Assembly: GCA_032622095.1 (NCBI GenBank)
Contig: CP136068.1
Coordinates: 138,763,989-138,827,988, forward strand
Direction of reading: 5' to 3'
DNA length: 64,000 bases
Source of the DNA: Siphonodentalium dalli
Lineage: Eukaryota; Mollusca; Scaphopoda; Gadilida; Siphonodentaliidae
Shown: positions 9,991 to 21,683 of the stretch, in pieces
How positions within the stretch are numbered: position 1 is the stretch's first letter
Layout: each line of letters opens with the position of its first letter
Position numbers and translations under genes: made by a program
The notes under the pieces: generated by a model
Told to the model about the DNA's origin: nothing
The model's database searches: none
Seen by the model: only the letters and a program-made list of their open reading frames with translations

Positions 9991-10326
9991 CTCAGATCTG
10001 AGTCAGATAATGGCGCAAAGGAACAACGACCCCGGACGACCAAAACAAATGTGGATATCCTGGTTTATTGGCGAGATTTGATTGATGTTCAGAATTTCAG
10101 ATATATATTAGAAAAATGTATTGGATTGACAAATGAACATAATCTCAATTATAAATAGCCCTATAAAAAGTATCTCTATTTTACCGTTTGGTTTATTTTG
10201 TAAAACATGCAGGATCCATTGAATAAGGTCCAAGAACATCATAATTATCATTTCTAATTGCACAAAAGTTTAAATATTATCTAATTTTGATATGTAATAT
10301 CATTTAAAATAAATTTTCTCAAATTT
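9991..10326. other. No recognisable feature
   Basis: AT-rich sequence with no supported frame or repeat. Confidence 0.4.
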
Positions 10327-10600
10327 AGTAGGACGGACTAGCGTCACGAAATTCACCCTCTGAGGATCTTGCGCATTCTGCTGAGGCCTCATCTTCTGCA
10401 TGAAATCATCTCAATTATTTTGTTTTATTTACTTTTTGACTTTCCTTCAATTTCTACACCCCTACTTAATTTGCAGAAGATAAATTTATGCATAATCGAG
10501 GAAACCACAATGGGTGAACATCACTAACCAATCTCTACCAGAGTAAACCAGTCATACTTCTTACCGAGTCACCAATGGAGGTAAACCCTGCATGGAGTTT
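10327..10600 (+). mobile_element. MITE-E, broken left part
   Basis: The segment contains TAGCGTCACGAAATTCACCC and CATTCTGCTGAGGCCTCATC, then TGCATAATCGAGG and ATGGGTGAACATCAC, which is the MITE-E hairpin flank followed by its interior. The matching right hairpin is at about 13190-13310, so later insertions have separated the two. Confidence 0.6.
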
Positions 10601-10790
10601 GGTCAACAACTTCAACAGAGTCGTTATTTGGTGGGAGAATCTGGATTCAGATTATGGATTAGACCTCGTACGGCGTTGTTCGGTAAACGAACATACCAGA
10701 ATCAGTAAACAAACAGACCGTAATCGTAATCAATCGTTATTTCGTCGTAATCCGGATTCAGATTCTGATTCCGATTACGGACTCAACGTT
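10601..10790 (+). repeat. GATTCAGATT-rich repeat, inverted counterpart at 12890-12990
   Basis: It contains AGAGTCGTTATTTGGTGG followed by CTGGATTCAGATTATGG, and a second degenerate copy with GATTCTGATTCCGATTACGG. The block at 12890-12960 carries the same words in reverse complement. Confidence 0.55.
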
Positions 10791-12389
10791 CATAATGTAA
10801 ACAAACCGAGATTTCACAACCTCGGAGTTTAAAAACACAATAAAACATAAGAATCCGTCACTTGTGTACAAATTATTGCAGAATATAAACGATATATATC
10901 AAAGAATTTTAAATGCGGAGACAAATTGGTGTTATCAAGTGTAAACGGGGAGAATATTACTGAAATTAGCCAAATAATAATGTTATTGATAGTAACGCTG
11001 GGGGAGCACTTCGGTTGATGGCGAACTTGAAGCAAATCATTGTCAATTTCATTGTCACTTTCATCATGTTCCTTTCATAATTCCATCCATAAAATACCGC
11101 CCGAACGCATTTCGATTTCAAATTCGGCGGATACGTCACCATTGACCGAATTTACGTGAACCTGTAAGGATATGTCTTCTGCTTTGTTCGTTATTATATG
11201 TTCCTTCTTATTCAAGAAATAGTATGATTATATGATATCGATGGATTATCAGATACACGTATGTACTATCAAGTCTTATATAGCAATTTCATATTTAAAA
11301 TGTTTTGTTTCGTTAAATGCAGTCGTTTTGCACAATTGTCTCTGTATAGTGCAGAAACACAGGCATTTTTGGGCCAATGTGCTGTACATTAGTTGGAAAA
11401 TTAAAGCTTTGCCCATGAAGCCACAATTGTGAACGTGCACGTGAACTGCATCTCCCAATCACACAAACAAAATGTAAAGCTTATTCTAGGATCTCAAGAC
11501 TATATAGTGGAAATGTTAGTCAAATTATTGATTAAGTACCCACACGTACAAGTTCTAGGGACGTGGCTAGAAGTTTCACATGGGAGTGCTCCATCAAAAT
11601 TTCCGGCCAACTGCACACCCCCCCCCCCCCCCTTGAACTAAACATCAAACTCCAATTACATTTCCACCCCCTTGGAAATATCCAACCTGACACAACCTAA
11701 GATGGAAAATTACCAACTGTTACTGGTTGAAAAATCAAACAATGAGAACAATTCCAACCTATATATATGGTGTCAAATTAATTTCCAACTAATGTTTGTG
11801 TCAGGCATGGAATTTCTAACTGCTGGAAATGTACAAAAGTTTAGTTTAAACATATTTATTTGTCAAATTTAGATAACACACGATATATAACACATACATT
11901 TGTTTATACAGACAATGGGATTGGAGGACAAGTGCTGACTCACTTAAGGGTACCCCATCTCCTGTATGTTATTACACTGAATAATAATAATTAGTAATGG
12001 CAAAGCAACATGACTACCAAAACAAGTTGAACATATAGGCCTATACAGATCACCGGTCACCCCTCCCCCGAGTTAGTCATAAGTTTGTATATGTATTATT
12101 TTAAATCGGGTTTGTTTGTTGCGTTTGCTGGCTTGTACGTATCATTATTTGGAATAGTTAGTCAAAATAATCCTGATTTTCCTCACGTATGAATGACTGT
12201 TGTACCAAAGTTGTACCAAAGTTCGGGGGGGGGGGGGTTCGAGACACCCCACATGACTTTCACAACAAAAATGAACATTACAAATATAAGATACAAATGA
12301 TACCTGTGTCAAATGCATGAGAAGATTAAACATTGTATCGGAGACCACGTAGATTTCAAAATCTGACCAAGAATCGGGAATTAGCCCCG
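10791..12389. other. No gene recognised; homopolymer runs
   Basis: The sequence is AT-rich with a poly-C run (about 11619-11632) and a poly-G run (about 12226-12237). Open frames here have no family features. Confidence 0.4.
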
Positions 12390-12890
12390 CCCCCCTGTAT
12401 CTGTCTGTATCTGTAGTTGTTACGTCCTAGTGACCAAGGCTGGCTTTTACAGGACGGGATCGAGTAGATCCATAATTTTTCCAGGAAGTTTTTTGCCGAA
12501 CCCGTGACTTCTTCGCCACGGTAGGGATCTTTAACGTGCGCACAATGTTGCACACGGGACAGCCATTAGCGTCGGCTCCCGATCCGACGGTGTGCCAAGT
12601 GTAGTGTCATCCCTGGTCATGACATTACGAGAGGAGCAGAGGTACGAAGTTAGTCCAGTACCGGTAGCCTACGCATTTTTTCAAATTTGTCTGAGACTCT
12701 TTGGCTTCTGGAATCTTTCTCAGATCACCGATCATGGCATCGATGATTGATTTGTGATGCCCATGGTACTGGGAATGCAGATGGCGACACAAAGTCCGAC
12801 CGATATTTTGTCGGATTTGAACCCTCGACCGTGTCGAAGGTGTAGCTCAGAGGTCGGCCCACAAACCAACTGAGCTATCCGCCCCCGTAA
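12390..12890 (-). mobile_element. tRNA-headed SINE
   Basis: Reading the - strand from 12890, a tRNA-like head shows an A box (TAGCTCAGTTGG) and a B box (GGTTCAAATCC), the internal RNA polymerase III promoter. The body follows, with GCGCACGTTAAAGATCCC at about 12540-12523, a motif I remember from conserved central domains of animal SINEs. The tail carries CTGTATC-like short repeats near 12395-12410. No proper cloverleaf with paired acceptor ends could be drawn, so it is not a tRNA gene. It sits in the middle of the broken MITE-E and the GATTCAGATT repeat. Confidence 0.65.
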
Positions 12891-13189
12891 TCGGATTCGG
12901 ATTCTGAATCCAGATTTCCCACGAAATAACGACTCTGGGGAACTTAAATTTGATCCTGGATCTTCCAAACTATGTGCGCAAATTAAGGAACAATGACCAC
13001 GGGCGACCAAAACAAATGTGGCTATCCTGGTGTATTGGCTATATAAGAATATAAATAAGTATGACTGGTGAGCTCTTGCAGAGTTTGTAGGTCTTCCTGC
13101 AGTATCCAAGCCTTCATATGGTGTGTCTGTTATCACAGCCCCCCCCCCCTGGGGACTGACATAGTTTCCCCAGGGGCCTCTGTCTGTAA

Positions 13190-13330
13190 TTTGCAGAATG
13201 AGGTTCACAGCGAGTGAATTTGGTGACGCTGGCCCACTGTGCGGGATAGCGTCCCTAAATTCACCCTATGTGGACCTCATTTTGCAAATGACAGACACAC
13301 TATTTGCAGACTTGAACTTGGGCCCCGAAC
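13190..13330 (+). mobile_element. MITE-E, broken right part
   Basis: It holds GCAGAATGAGGTTCACAG, GATAGCGTCCCTAAATTCAC and CAAATGACAGACACAC, the right-hand hairpin and terminus of MITE-E. It pairs with 10327-10600 as one disrupted copy. Confidence 0.6.
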
Positions 13331-13744
13331 AGCTTTGAACTATATTGGACTTTGACGGGTATCATGGCGCATAACCACCGTGACTGTATCCTGATTCAGT
13401 TAATCGCACACACACCGGAAATAAGTACGTGTTTACTTACGAAGTTTTGTCCAAACATTTTCGTTGTCAACACAGGCGATGGAAAAAGGTCTGATTGGAG
13501 AGATCGATATCCAGAAATCAGGTTCATGCAGGAATAGGTGAGGCGTAATAATAAAACTTTGTTTCAAATTACGTAGGGACTTCACTCATCGATGCAACTT
13601 GCAACAATGCAACTTGCAAGCACAGTTGTTGGAAATTTGTGTCAATAACCCTGAACATGCTGAATAACCGGGAAAATAAATATCTCCACCTCTGTCTAGT
13701 AGGCTCTACTAAATATTACTAATCTAATCAGGTTTTCTAAACAG
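13331..13744. other. No recognisable feature
   Basis: No frame with family features was seen. A short repeat of GATGCAACTTGCAACAATGC type occurs near 13590. Confidence 0.4.
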
Positions 13745-14068
13745 TGAGTGAAAACGGTTGTATTATGTAAATGGGTTGTCCGTCCACTCCCATGGGCCAT
13801 GAGACTGAGAGTGTACTTGTGGGTTGAGGAAAATTATAATTGCGATTTTAATTAAGTGTCTTAATTTTCGTTTTTTTCTGATAATTGTATTAAAATATGC
13901 ACGTTATTCCATTAATATGTACGGAATAACGAGCACTCTATTATTTACTGATAATTGGAGAAAAAAATGCATATTTTAATGGAACAGCGTGCATTTTTGA
14001 AAATAAATTTTAGACACCATTTTTAGGGGAAAAAAATCGTTTTTTGTGAATAGTTTCATCATATTAAC

Positions 14069-14664
14069 TTAAAGGGGTACTGTGCGCCACATGTTGTTGT
14101 TGATTTCTATAGTCTCCGAGTCGGAGAATAAGGTAACAATTTTTCCATTATTTGAAAGTCTGTTGAGTACGAAGTCATGTTACGGATGACAAATTTACCG
14201 GAATGCAAAAATACAAATTGTCGTTGTCGAGTAATTTTTGTAAAGTTTTCAACCAAATGAATCAAATAAAAGTTATATTATATGCATACTAGTCCCATAT
14301 AATCATTTAAGTTATTGTATCGTCGCTAGTCAGTGAGTGGCTTGAGTGTTCTCCCCGTATCATCATAATATTTTAAGCAATCGTGTGTGCGATCGGTTTA
14401 AAAATCCAGTATCCCTCAATTACTATTTTTGATTACGGTAATTCGTAATTTAATTGACGCCATTTTATGGCTCCAGTCATAAATTCAATTTATATCAAAT
14501 TATTAACTTTTAAATTATTAAATTTTAAGATAGCCTATTAACCTGAGCGTTTACAGAATACATCTTCGACTCAAATTACTTATGTTTCTATATATTATCG
14601 ATATTAGATCGTTGTTGTCACCGGAAATTTAATGAAAATGGCGTACGGTACAGTACCCCTTTAA
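14069..14664 (-). mobile_element. MITE-B copy 2
   Basis: TTAA flanks and AGGGGTACTGTGCGCC / GGTACAGTACCCCT ends are present. The interior runs opposite to copies 1, 3 and 4, with TCTCCGAGTCGGAGAATAAG near the left end. No coding frame. Confidence 0.88.
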
Positions 14665-14679
14665 GGGTGGGTGGGTAAG

Positions 14680-15870
14680 CAGGTCTGGCAAATGTGAGAA
14701 TACAGCTACAATAGCTGTATTCAGCTAACCTAGCTGTATTCAGCTATATATTATACTCTCAAACCGGCTGTTTTTCGATAATAAACTAGAAGCGCTAATT
14801 TGCGCATCGAAATTAGGCTACCATAATCTCTGGTCACCCTCAACCCAATCAAAATCGTCTCTTGTGTTCTGACAAAGTGTTGCCTTTTGTTGGCACGGCG
14901 ATGGTGATTATGTGTGAAAACTTACTACGGCGGTCGATGTCGGTCATAACGGTTTAATAACTCTCTTATGCAATGCGGAATACCTTGAAAAATACATTAA
15001 ATACAATATTTTATCACCGAAGATGGAACATCTTAATCATTCCCGGAAGTATCAATATGATGCCTCTAAAACGCAGTTTGGTTGGTGCGTTAAAACAGGT
15101 AAAAAGGGGAACATCTCTAGCCAGCGTTTAACCGAGCGACTTCCACTCACTGCTTGAGCTGACCTCTCCAAAAATACGGAAACGCATACATGTATGTCGA
15201 ATCGCGAAAATACAGATAACAATGTTAAGTTTTCACACATTATATATTTCCCCGCCAAAACTGATTGAATAGTTCTGACTCGCTAACGACCAGGACTTCA
15301 TGTTTGAAATTCTTCAGAAATTATATAAGTCGCATTTTCATTTCAGTTGTCCCTATGTTGTGCCATACATTTGCAATATGCCGCACAATATCTGTATATA
15401 CCGTTATGAATAGTTACCAGTATCGCTCACAAACCGCTAGTGGTATGTAATTCTAAATGCTTGATATAGGTACACCATTCTAACGCCCCTACCGGTTTAG
15501 CATCGGGAAGAAGTAAACGAGTGTTTGGGATGAATTTGATCTTTATTTTATAAGTTAGTTAATGAATGCATTTGCAGAAAATAGTCCCCAGAATATTTAC
15601 TGACATCGACCGCCGTAGTAAGTTTTCACACAAAATCAGAATTGCCGCCGTGTCGACAAAAGGCAACACTTTGTCAGAAAACAAGTGACGACTTTGAATT
15701 GGTTGAGGGTGGCCGGAGAATATGGTAGCTAGCCTAATTTTGATGCGCAAATTAGCGCTTCTAGTTTATTATCGAAAAACAGCCGGTTTGAGAGTATAAT
15801 ATATAGCTGAATACAGCTAGGTTAGCTGAATACAGCTATTGTAGCTGTATTCTCACATTTGCCAGACCTG
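14680..15870. mobile_element. 1.19-kb transposon relic with long terminal inverted repeats and GTAAG duplication
   Basis: The ends are CAGGTCTGGCAAATGTGAG and its reverse complement, and the inverted match extends about 265 bp inward (14680-14945 with 15601-15870). The 5-bp direct repeat GTAAG lies immediately outside both ends (14675-14679 and 15871-15875). The 650-bp centre has no transposase frame. An end fragment with CAGGTCTGGCAATTCCC recurs at 18693. Five-base duplications occur in Transib among others, but the end sequence does not fit that family as I know it, so the superfamily is open. Confidence 0.8.
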
Positions 15871-16009
15871 GTAAGGGGGAGGATGGCGGCATTATTCCGT
15901 GAAAATAGAAATTTATCAAGTGACTTGTGAGTTGCACCCAACATGGGCCCACAAGTCACTAGACAAAAGAACGCACCCCACAAGTACCCTCTCATGAGTA
16001 ATACGTACC

Positions 16010-16443
16010 GTCTGTCCGCTTTTGGTTACAGGATGATAACTTTAGATTGAATCGAGTGAACTTAACCAAATTTTGTTTTTTAGTATACCATACCAAAATA
16101 CAGATCAAGTTCGAATATGGGTTTCGTCCGCATGATTTTGACTGAGTTATGCCCCTTTTTCGACCTAGATTTTACCTGATTTTCGGTTTCCAGATGATAA
16201 CTTTAGATTGAATCAAGTGAACTGAACCATATGTGGTATATTAGTTTACATTATCAAAATACAGATCAAGTTCGAATATGGGCTTCGTCCGCATGATTTT
16301 GACTGAGTTATGCCCCTTTTTCGACTTAGATTTTACCTGATATATATGACTATTATGAGGTTTCCAGATGATAACTTTAGATTGAATCGAGTGAACTGAA
16401 CCAAATTTGGTATACAGATCAAGTTCAAATGTGGGTTCTGTCT
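16010..16443 (+). repeat. Tandem ~165-bp modules, array 1
   Basis: Three units each run through GGATGATAACTTTAGATTGA, AACCAAATTTGG, CAAGTTCGAATATGGG and GAGTTATGCCCCTTTTTCGA. The same module makes arrays at 17200-18170 and 37868-38220 and, more diverged, 34600-35070. No conserved frame runs through the units. Confidence 0.8.
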
Positions 16444-16521
16444 ACAATCCCCACTCTACAGAAACGGTTATATTATTCCATGCCCTGTACAGGCCTTAAT
16501 ATTCCCCACAACTCACAGCGT

Positions 16522-17121
16522 TTAAAGGGGTACTGTACGCCATTTTCAATAAATTCCCGGTGATAACAACGATCTATTATCGATACTATATAGAAATATA
16601 AGTAATTTGAGTCGAAGATGTATTCTGTAAACGCTCAGGTTAATAGGCTATCTTAAAATTTAATAATTTAAAAGTTAATAATTTAATATAAATTGATTTT
16701 ATGGCTCCAGCCATAAAATGGCGTCTCTTAAAATTCGAATTTCCGTGTACAAAACGTAATCAAATTATAATTGAGGGATACCGGATTAGGAAAACAATTG
16801 CACACACGATCGTTTGAAACATTATGCTTATACGGGGAGAAAACCCAAGCCATTCATTGACTAGTGACGGTACACTAACTTAAATGAGTATATGGGACTA
16901 CTAACCATATAATATAATGTTTATTTGATTCATTTGGTTGAAAACTTTACAAATATTTCTCGACAACGACAATTTGTATTTTTGCATTCCGGTAAATTTG
17001 CCATCCGTAACAATACTTCGTACTCAACAAACTTTCAAAAAATTGAAAAGTTGTTACATTATTCTCCGACTCGGGGATTATAGAAACCAACAACAACATC
17101 TTGGGTACAGTACCCCTTTAA
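16522..17121 (+). mobile_element. MITE-B copy 3
   Basis: TTAAAGGGGTACTGTACGCC at the left and GGGTACAGTACCCCTTTAA at the right, with TTAA both sides. The interior is collinear with copy 4. Confidence 0.9.
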
Positions 17122-17199
17122 CGATGTCCCCAAATTATAGAAATGTCCCCAAATTAGAAGGCACATTTGATAAAATGTCAACGCAAAATCACCTTTTTA

Positions 17200-18170
17200 T
17201 ACGCCCTTTTGAAAAAAAGGCCGTATTATAGTATTGGTCTGTCCGTCCGGGCGTCCGTCCGTCCGTCCGTCCGTCCGTTAACCTGTTGTCCGGATGATAA
17301 CTTTAGTTTGAGTGAACCAAAATTAGTAAAATTTGGTATGTGGGTTTATTAGCCGAAAAGTAAGTTCAAGTTCGAATTTGGGTTCCGCCCGCCAATTTTC
17401 ACCGGAGTTATGCCCCTTATTTAACGTTTTTTGACTTGGAAAATCCTTGAAATTTGTTGTCCGGATGATAACTTTAGTATAGTTTATCGGAATGAATCCA
17501 AATTTGGTATATTACTTTCTCCCACCAAAACACAGGTCAAGTTCGATCTTGGGTTCTGTCCGACCATTTTTGGCAGAGTTATGCCCCTTTTTCGACTCAG
17601 AAAATTCAGTTTTTCTTATGTTTTTTGGTTTCCGGATGATGACTCGATTTTGGAATGTTTATACGCAAAACCCGTTTTTTTGTGGATTACATATATCAAA
17701 ATACAGCTCAAGTCCGAATTTCGTTTTAATCCGATAATTTTTGCGAGAGTTATGGCCCCTTTTTTTACGTAATTTGACTTAGAAAATCCCTGAAATTTGT
17801 TGTCCGGATGATAACTTTAGTTAGAGTGAACCGATTTCAATCAAGTTTGGTATGTGGGTTTATTAGGAGAAAAGACAGCTCAAGTACGAATTTGGGTTCC
17901 GTCCGCCAATTTTCACCGGAGTTATGCCCCTTATTTGACGTAATTTGACTTAGAAAATCCCTGAAATTTGTTGTCCGGATGATAACTTTACTAGAGCTTA
18001 TTGGATTCAATGATAATTTGGTATATTACTTTCTCCCACCAAAACACAGGTCAAGTTCAAATTTGAGTTCCGTCCGCCAATTTTTACCAGAGTTATGCCC
18101 CTTTTTTACCAGTTTCCGCCGACCCAAGAGAGGGCGTATATTGCACGCCCAGCGTAGCTCTTGTTATGAC
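17200..18170 (+). repeat. Tandem ~165-bp modules, array 2, with GTCC head
   Basis: The array starts with CGCCCTTTTGAAAAAAAGGC and a (GTCC)n run at about 17240-17280. Five or so modules follow, with GTTGTCCGGATGATAACTTT and GGAGTTATGCCCCTTATTT recurring. It ends at GAGGGCGTATATTGCACGCC. The head CGCCCTTTT...GGGCGTAT wording suggests short inverted ends. Confidence 0.82.
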
Positions 18171-18836
18171 CTGTGTGTGTGTGTATATTGCTTCATTTGA
18201 TCACAACAAATCAAGTTTCTAAATTTTTTCAGGTTCACATATCGTTAGTTTAAATTAAATTTTAATTGGAAATACCCATGTCAGATCAGTGTGTTGGTGG
18301 ACTGCTTGGTGAACTTTCAAGCATCATACATCTATAAAATGGCTTTGTTGATGTCAAATGATCCAATATTCCCAAGTGGTCAATAAATGTCAGATTGTAA
18401 CCTACAAAACTTGAAAATATAAGGGTAACATAATTTACTGAATCCTGATATAAGCCCAAGATGTTAGGAAATGATGTGGGGCCATTGTTTCATTTCTTTC
18501 ACCTTTCATAAACCCCCATACCCCCCAATAGTCATGAGGGGGTACCCCCCCCCCCCCCCCCTCGTGAACCCACCCCCTCCGTCCCCCAAAATGTCCCCAA
18601 ATTAGCGTAATCTAAAGGCCTGGCCCTGTATTATAAGGCCTGTGCTACTAATAATACTATACTAGTAGAGCCTCTAGAGATGGAGATATTTATCAGGTCT
18701 GGCAATTCCCAATTATAGCTACAATAACTAGAACTCTATGAAGTCGCTGACGCTGGTCCATTGATTGGTACAACTAGAATCAGTGCCACTCCATGTGCAG
18801 ATGTTTTTTTTACTTTTCCGAAAATGTAGAAATCGA
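18171..18836. other. No gene; C-run and a fragment of the long-TIR element
   Basis: It contains a poly-C run at about 18547-18562 and CAGGTCTGGCAATTCCC at 18693, a short terminus of the element at 14680-15870. Nothing else was recognised. Confidence 0.45.
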
Positions 18837-19245
18837 ACTACAATAACGCACCCATTGAACAAAATGACGAATCTCATTGCCGCTGATTGGCCGTACCATT
18901 GATAATCGTAATCACACAGATGTAACTAGTGACCTGTGATAAATATCGATTTAGCCGGGGAGGGTCTTTACAAAATTCCAGGATACAAGGCATTCATCAA
19001 TGTTCCTCGTTGAATCGGCTTACCCATTCAGCCCTCATAATTGGCTATGGCAATCGGCAATGCCGAAGCCATTTGCTGAAGCAAACTGGGCCACGGTAAT
19101 GGGTTGCCGTAGCAGATTGCCGAAGCCAAACAATCTGAATTAAAAGGGCTGCCCATTTCAGAAGAATCGACAGAAAGTACTAAGATTTCCGATTGGATAG
19201 ACCCTACAAAGATGATTTTTTTCTGCGCCGTTTTATGATATTGTC
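18837..19245 (+). repeat. Dispersed repeat X, copy 2
   Basis: This is the inverted counterpart of 9712-9990. An internal stretch (19030-19140) of GCAATCGG, GCCGAAGCC and similar words is absent from the other copy. Confidence 0.7.
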
Positions 19246-19429
19246 TGCACCGTTACAAAAGACTATTTAGAACATTATCGTTCAATTTACATTCTTCGAC
19301 ATGCATTAAAAGCAAATTTTTTTTGCAATAGAAGTATAGACCACTGTCTGGTGATACTTTCAAAGTTGAGCTACAGTGTCATTGACACTTTCATATTAAC
19401 TTTTAATCATTATGCTTTCAATGTGACAT

Positions 19430-20030
19430 TCAATTCACCGGGGGCTCGTGCACATTTTTGGTCAAAAAGTGGGTACTGGGCTTACTCACGAGGACCTCCC
19501 CATGCAAAAATTAAGTTAGCCTTCAGGTACTGACCTACCATCATGTTTTTCACTGATGCTTATTAAAATTAATCAAGCTAATTCTTATAAAAACACAACA
19601 GTGAGAAGTGGTGAACACACATCACACTTCTGCATTATCAAAGGATCCTACAAAAACACCAAGTCATTACTCACATCCCATTGGATTTAATCTGATAGAG
19701 GTGTGAACAATAAGTGACACATCCTTTGATTTTATTGATGTGAAACCTCTTTGACTGATCCAACAACTAAGAATAGAATAGAATAGGATGTGTATAATTC
19801 AGAATATTAACAAAGTGTATCTTTATTATTTAAGAAACTGGTCAAATTATAAAAGCACAGATGTGCTTGAGTATCTTCTCCTATTCTACAGGATAGATAC
19901 ATGATTGTATTCACCTTCCAAATGCTAAAAAATGGGGGTGGGCTTATCTACGAGGACCACCCCATGTTTTATTTAGGGTAAAAAACACAGACTGGGCTTA
20001 TCTTCGAGGATGGGCTTACTGACGGGTGTA
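19430..20030. repeat. Element with repeated GGGCTTA-TC-ACGAGGA motifs
   Basis: GGGCTTACTCACGAGGACC (about 19478), GGGCTTATCTACGAGGACC (about 19935), GGGCTTATCTTCGAGGATGG (about 19993) and GGGCTTACTGACGGGTGTAT mark the two ends of a 0.6-kb unit. I take it as a DNA-transposon relic with repeated terminal motifs. Confidence 0.4.
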
Positions 20031-20680
20031 TACAGTAATGCCTCTAAATGTGATTTGGTCTGTGCTATGCATTTTCTGGAATAGAAAGTGCCAGTAATTC
20101 GACGTCATTTACTGTGCTAACAACTGTCGTGTGGCAAGTTGTGCACATTTTGCATCAATGTTTATTTACTATGATTTCTTACATGTAGTGGGGATTTAGT
20201 TTTGTAATTATTACTTGATTAGCTAATACAAGTATTGGAGGGATACTACTGCACAAAATGCTGAGTTAATTTTCTTATTAACATACATACGATGCTGAAA
20301 TTAATCCATGACTATATGAGTGTCAGGTTCCATCCAACTGAGGTTACGATGATTACATTGTTTTTTTCTATAAACTGCTTAAAAGTCATAATCAATCTTA
20401 ACTTAAGTCTTCGTTGATATAAAATATTAGGGATGGGACGATACAGCAGTTTCGCAATATGATACGTATCACAATCTATAGATCATGATATGGTACGTTC
20501 TACCCAAAATAGATGGGCATTTAAATATGCCCAGATTTCTGACCTTTGGGCTAATAAATCAATCAACTCGGTGGATAGGAAATATACTTTTATCAACATC
20601 ACCGTGGTCGAGAATGGGACTGTTACTGTTACCTCTACTTTGAGCTCTCATCATCATGACAGTAATTAAACTGATTGGCT
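20031..20680. other. No recognisable feature
   Basis: AT-rich intergenic or intronic DNA. A first RABAC1 exon was looked for here and not found. GATACG...ATCG words near 20440 recur inverted near 21250-21330. Confidence 0.4.
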
Positions 20681-21125
20681 GGCCAAAAGCGTGTCTGTCA
20701 TTTGCAGAATGAGGTCCCCAGACGGTGAATTTAGTGACGCTATCCCGCACAGCGGGCTAGCATCACTAAATTCACCTTCTGGGGACCTCATTCTGCTTAG
20801 GCCCTCAACTGATATGGCAGACCTAGGATCAAATTGAAGTTCCCCAGTTGAAGTTGGTGATGTTCACCCATTGGGTACCTCAAATATGAATTTTATCTTC
20901 TGCAAATTATGGGATATAGAAACTGTAAAGGGAAATGTAACTGAAAACAATCTTAATTTGATACTATAGATACTTCCCAGAAGATGAAGCCTAAGCAGAA
21001 TGAGGTCTCCAGAGGGTGAATTTGGTGATGCTAGCCCACTGTGCGGGATAGCGTCACCAAATTCACCCTCTGGGGACCTCATTCTGCAAATGACAGACAC
21101 GCTATTTGCAAGCTTGTGGCTGGCC
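20681..21125 (+). mobile_element. MITE-E copy 1
   Basis: Ends GTGTCTGTCATTTGCAGAAT and ATTCTGCAAATGACAGACAC. Two hairpins, GAATGAGGTCCCCAGACGG...CCTCATTC at 20706-20795 and its inverted copy at 20997-21086, enclose a unique spacer. No transposase. Confidence 0.88.
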
Positions 21126-21393
21126 CAATCCATGTATATAACTTTGATGATATGACATTGTGACAATGAAGTGGAGCTATATATAACCTCCTTGTGTTGC
21201 TTCATCAAACAAATTAAGCTTAGAACAGCATATTGCATATTGCGATGTGACGATACCCCAGCTCCCAATACGATACATATATTATGAGAAATAATATCGA
21301 GATATATCGAAGTATCGATATATCGTCCCATCCCTATAAATTATTATTATAAATTTATAATAAATCTAATCTATCTCTTATATATTTGGACAG

Positions 21394-21603
21394 ATTGATG
21401 GCTATCACACTTTCAAATGTTGCTATGAGAGAATGGGTGCAGAAGAGACGCGATGGACTTGCTCCATGGATGGAGTTTGTCAACACAAACAAATTCCAAC
21501 CTCCGAAGGCAATAACGACTGGAACCAAACGAGTGGTGAAAAACATTGAGAAATTCCAAAGCAATTACCTGCTAGTCTTCCTTGTTCTATTTATATATTG
21601 TGT
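21394..21603 (+). CDS. RABAC1: PRA1/RABAC1 orthologue, exon carrying the REW and first membrane segment
   Basis: PRA1 (prenylated Rab acceptor 1) is a small four-helix membrane protein of the Golgi and late endosome that binds prenylated Rab GTPases. This exon encodes REWVQKRRDGLAPWMEFVN, then KRVVKNIEKFQSNYLLVF and the first membrane helix up to IYCV. The order matches vertebrate RABAC1, whose corresponding region has REW, RPW, NVEYYQSNY and LYCV as I recall it. The acceptor is TTTGGACAG before 21394 and the donor is GTAAGT at 21604. The exon ends after two bases of a Val codon. The first base completes a codon from an upstream exon that I could not locate, so the true start is missing. Confidence 0.9.
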
Positions 21604-21683
21604 GTAAGTATAAATTGCTGGTGAATTCTCATTATGGGGCATTATTCTATTTGTATGCTGTAATATATGTACCAGTATATGTA

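Larger units (their letters stand above)
13745..16005. mobile_element. Nested insertion splitting a GTCC-headed module array
   Basis: The head of the module array (TTATGTAAATGGGTTGTCCG) appears at 13758-13777 and the modules resume at 16010. Between them the edges carry an imperfect inverted repeat: ATGAGACTGAGAGTGTACTT at 13800 and AAGTACCCTCTCATGAG at 15980. Inside are MITE-B copy 2 and the long-TIR element. Confidence 0.45.

Noticed and set aside
12808-12890. tRNA gene on the - strand
   Set aside because: A and B boxes are good, but acceptor and anticodon stems do not pair properly and a SINE body follows.
17431-17772. 113-codon and 81-codon frames in the 165-bp module array
   Set aside because: Different modules are read in different frames, so the frames are by chance.
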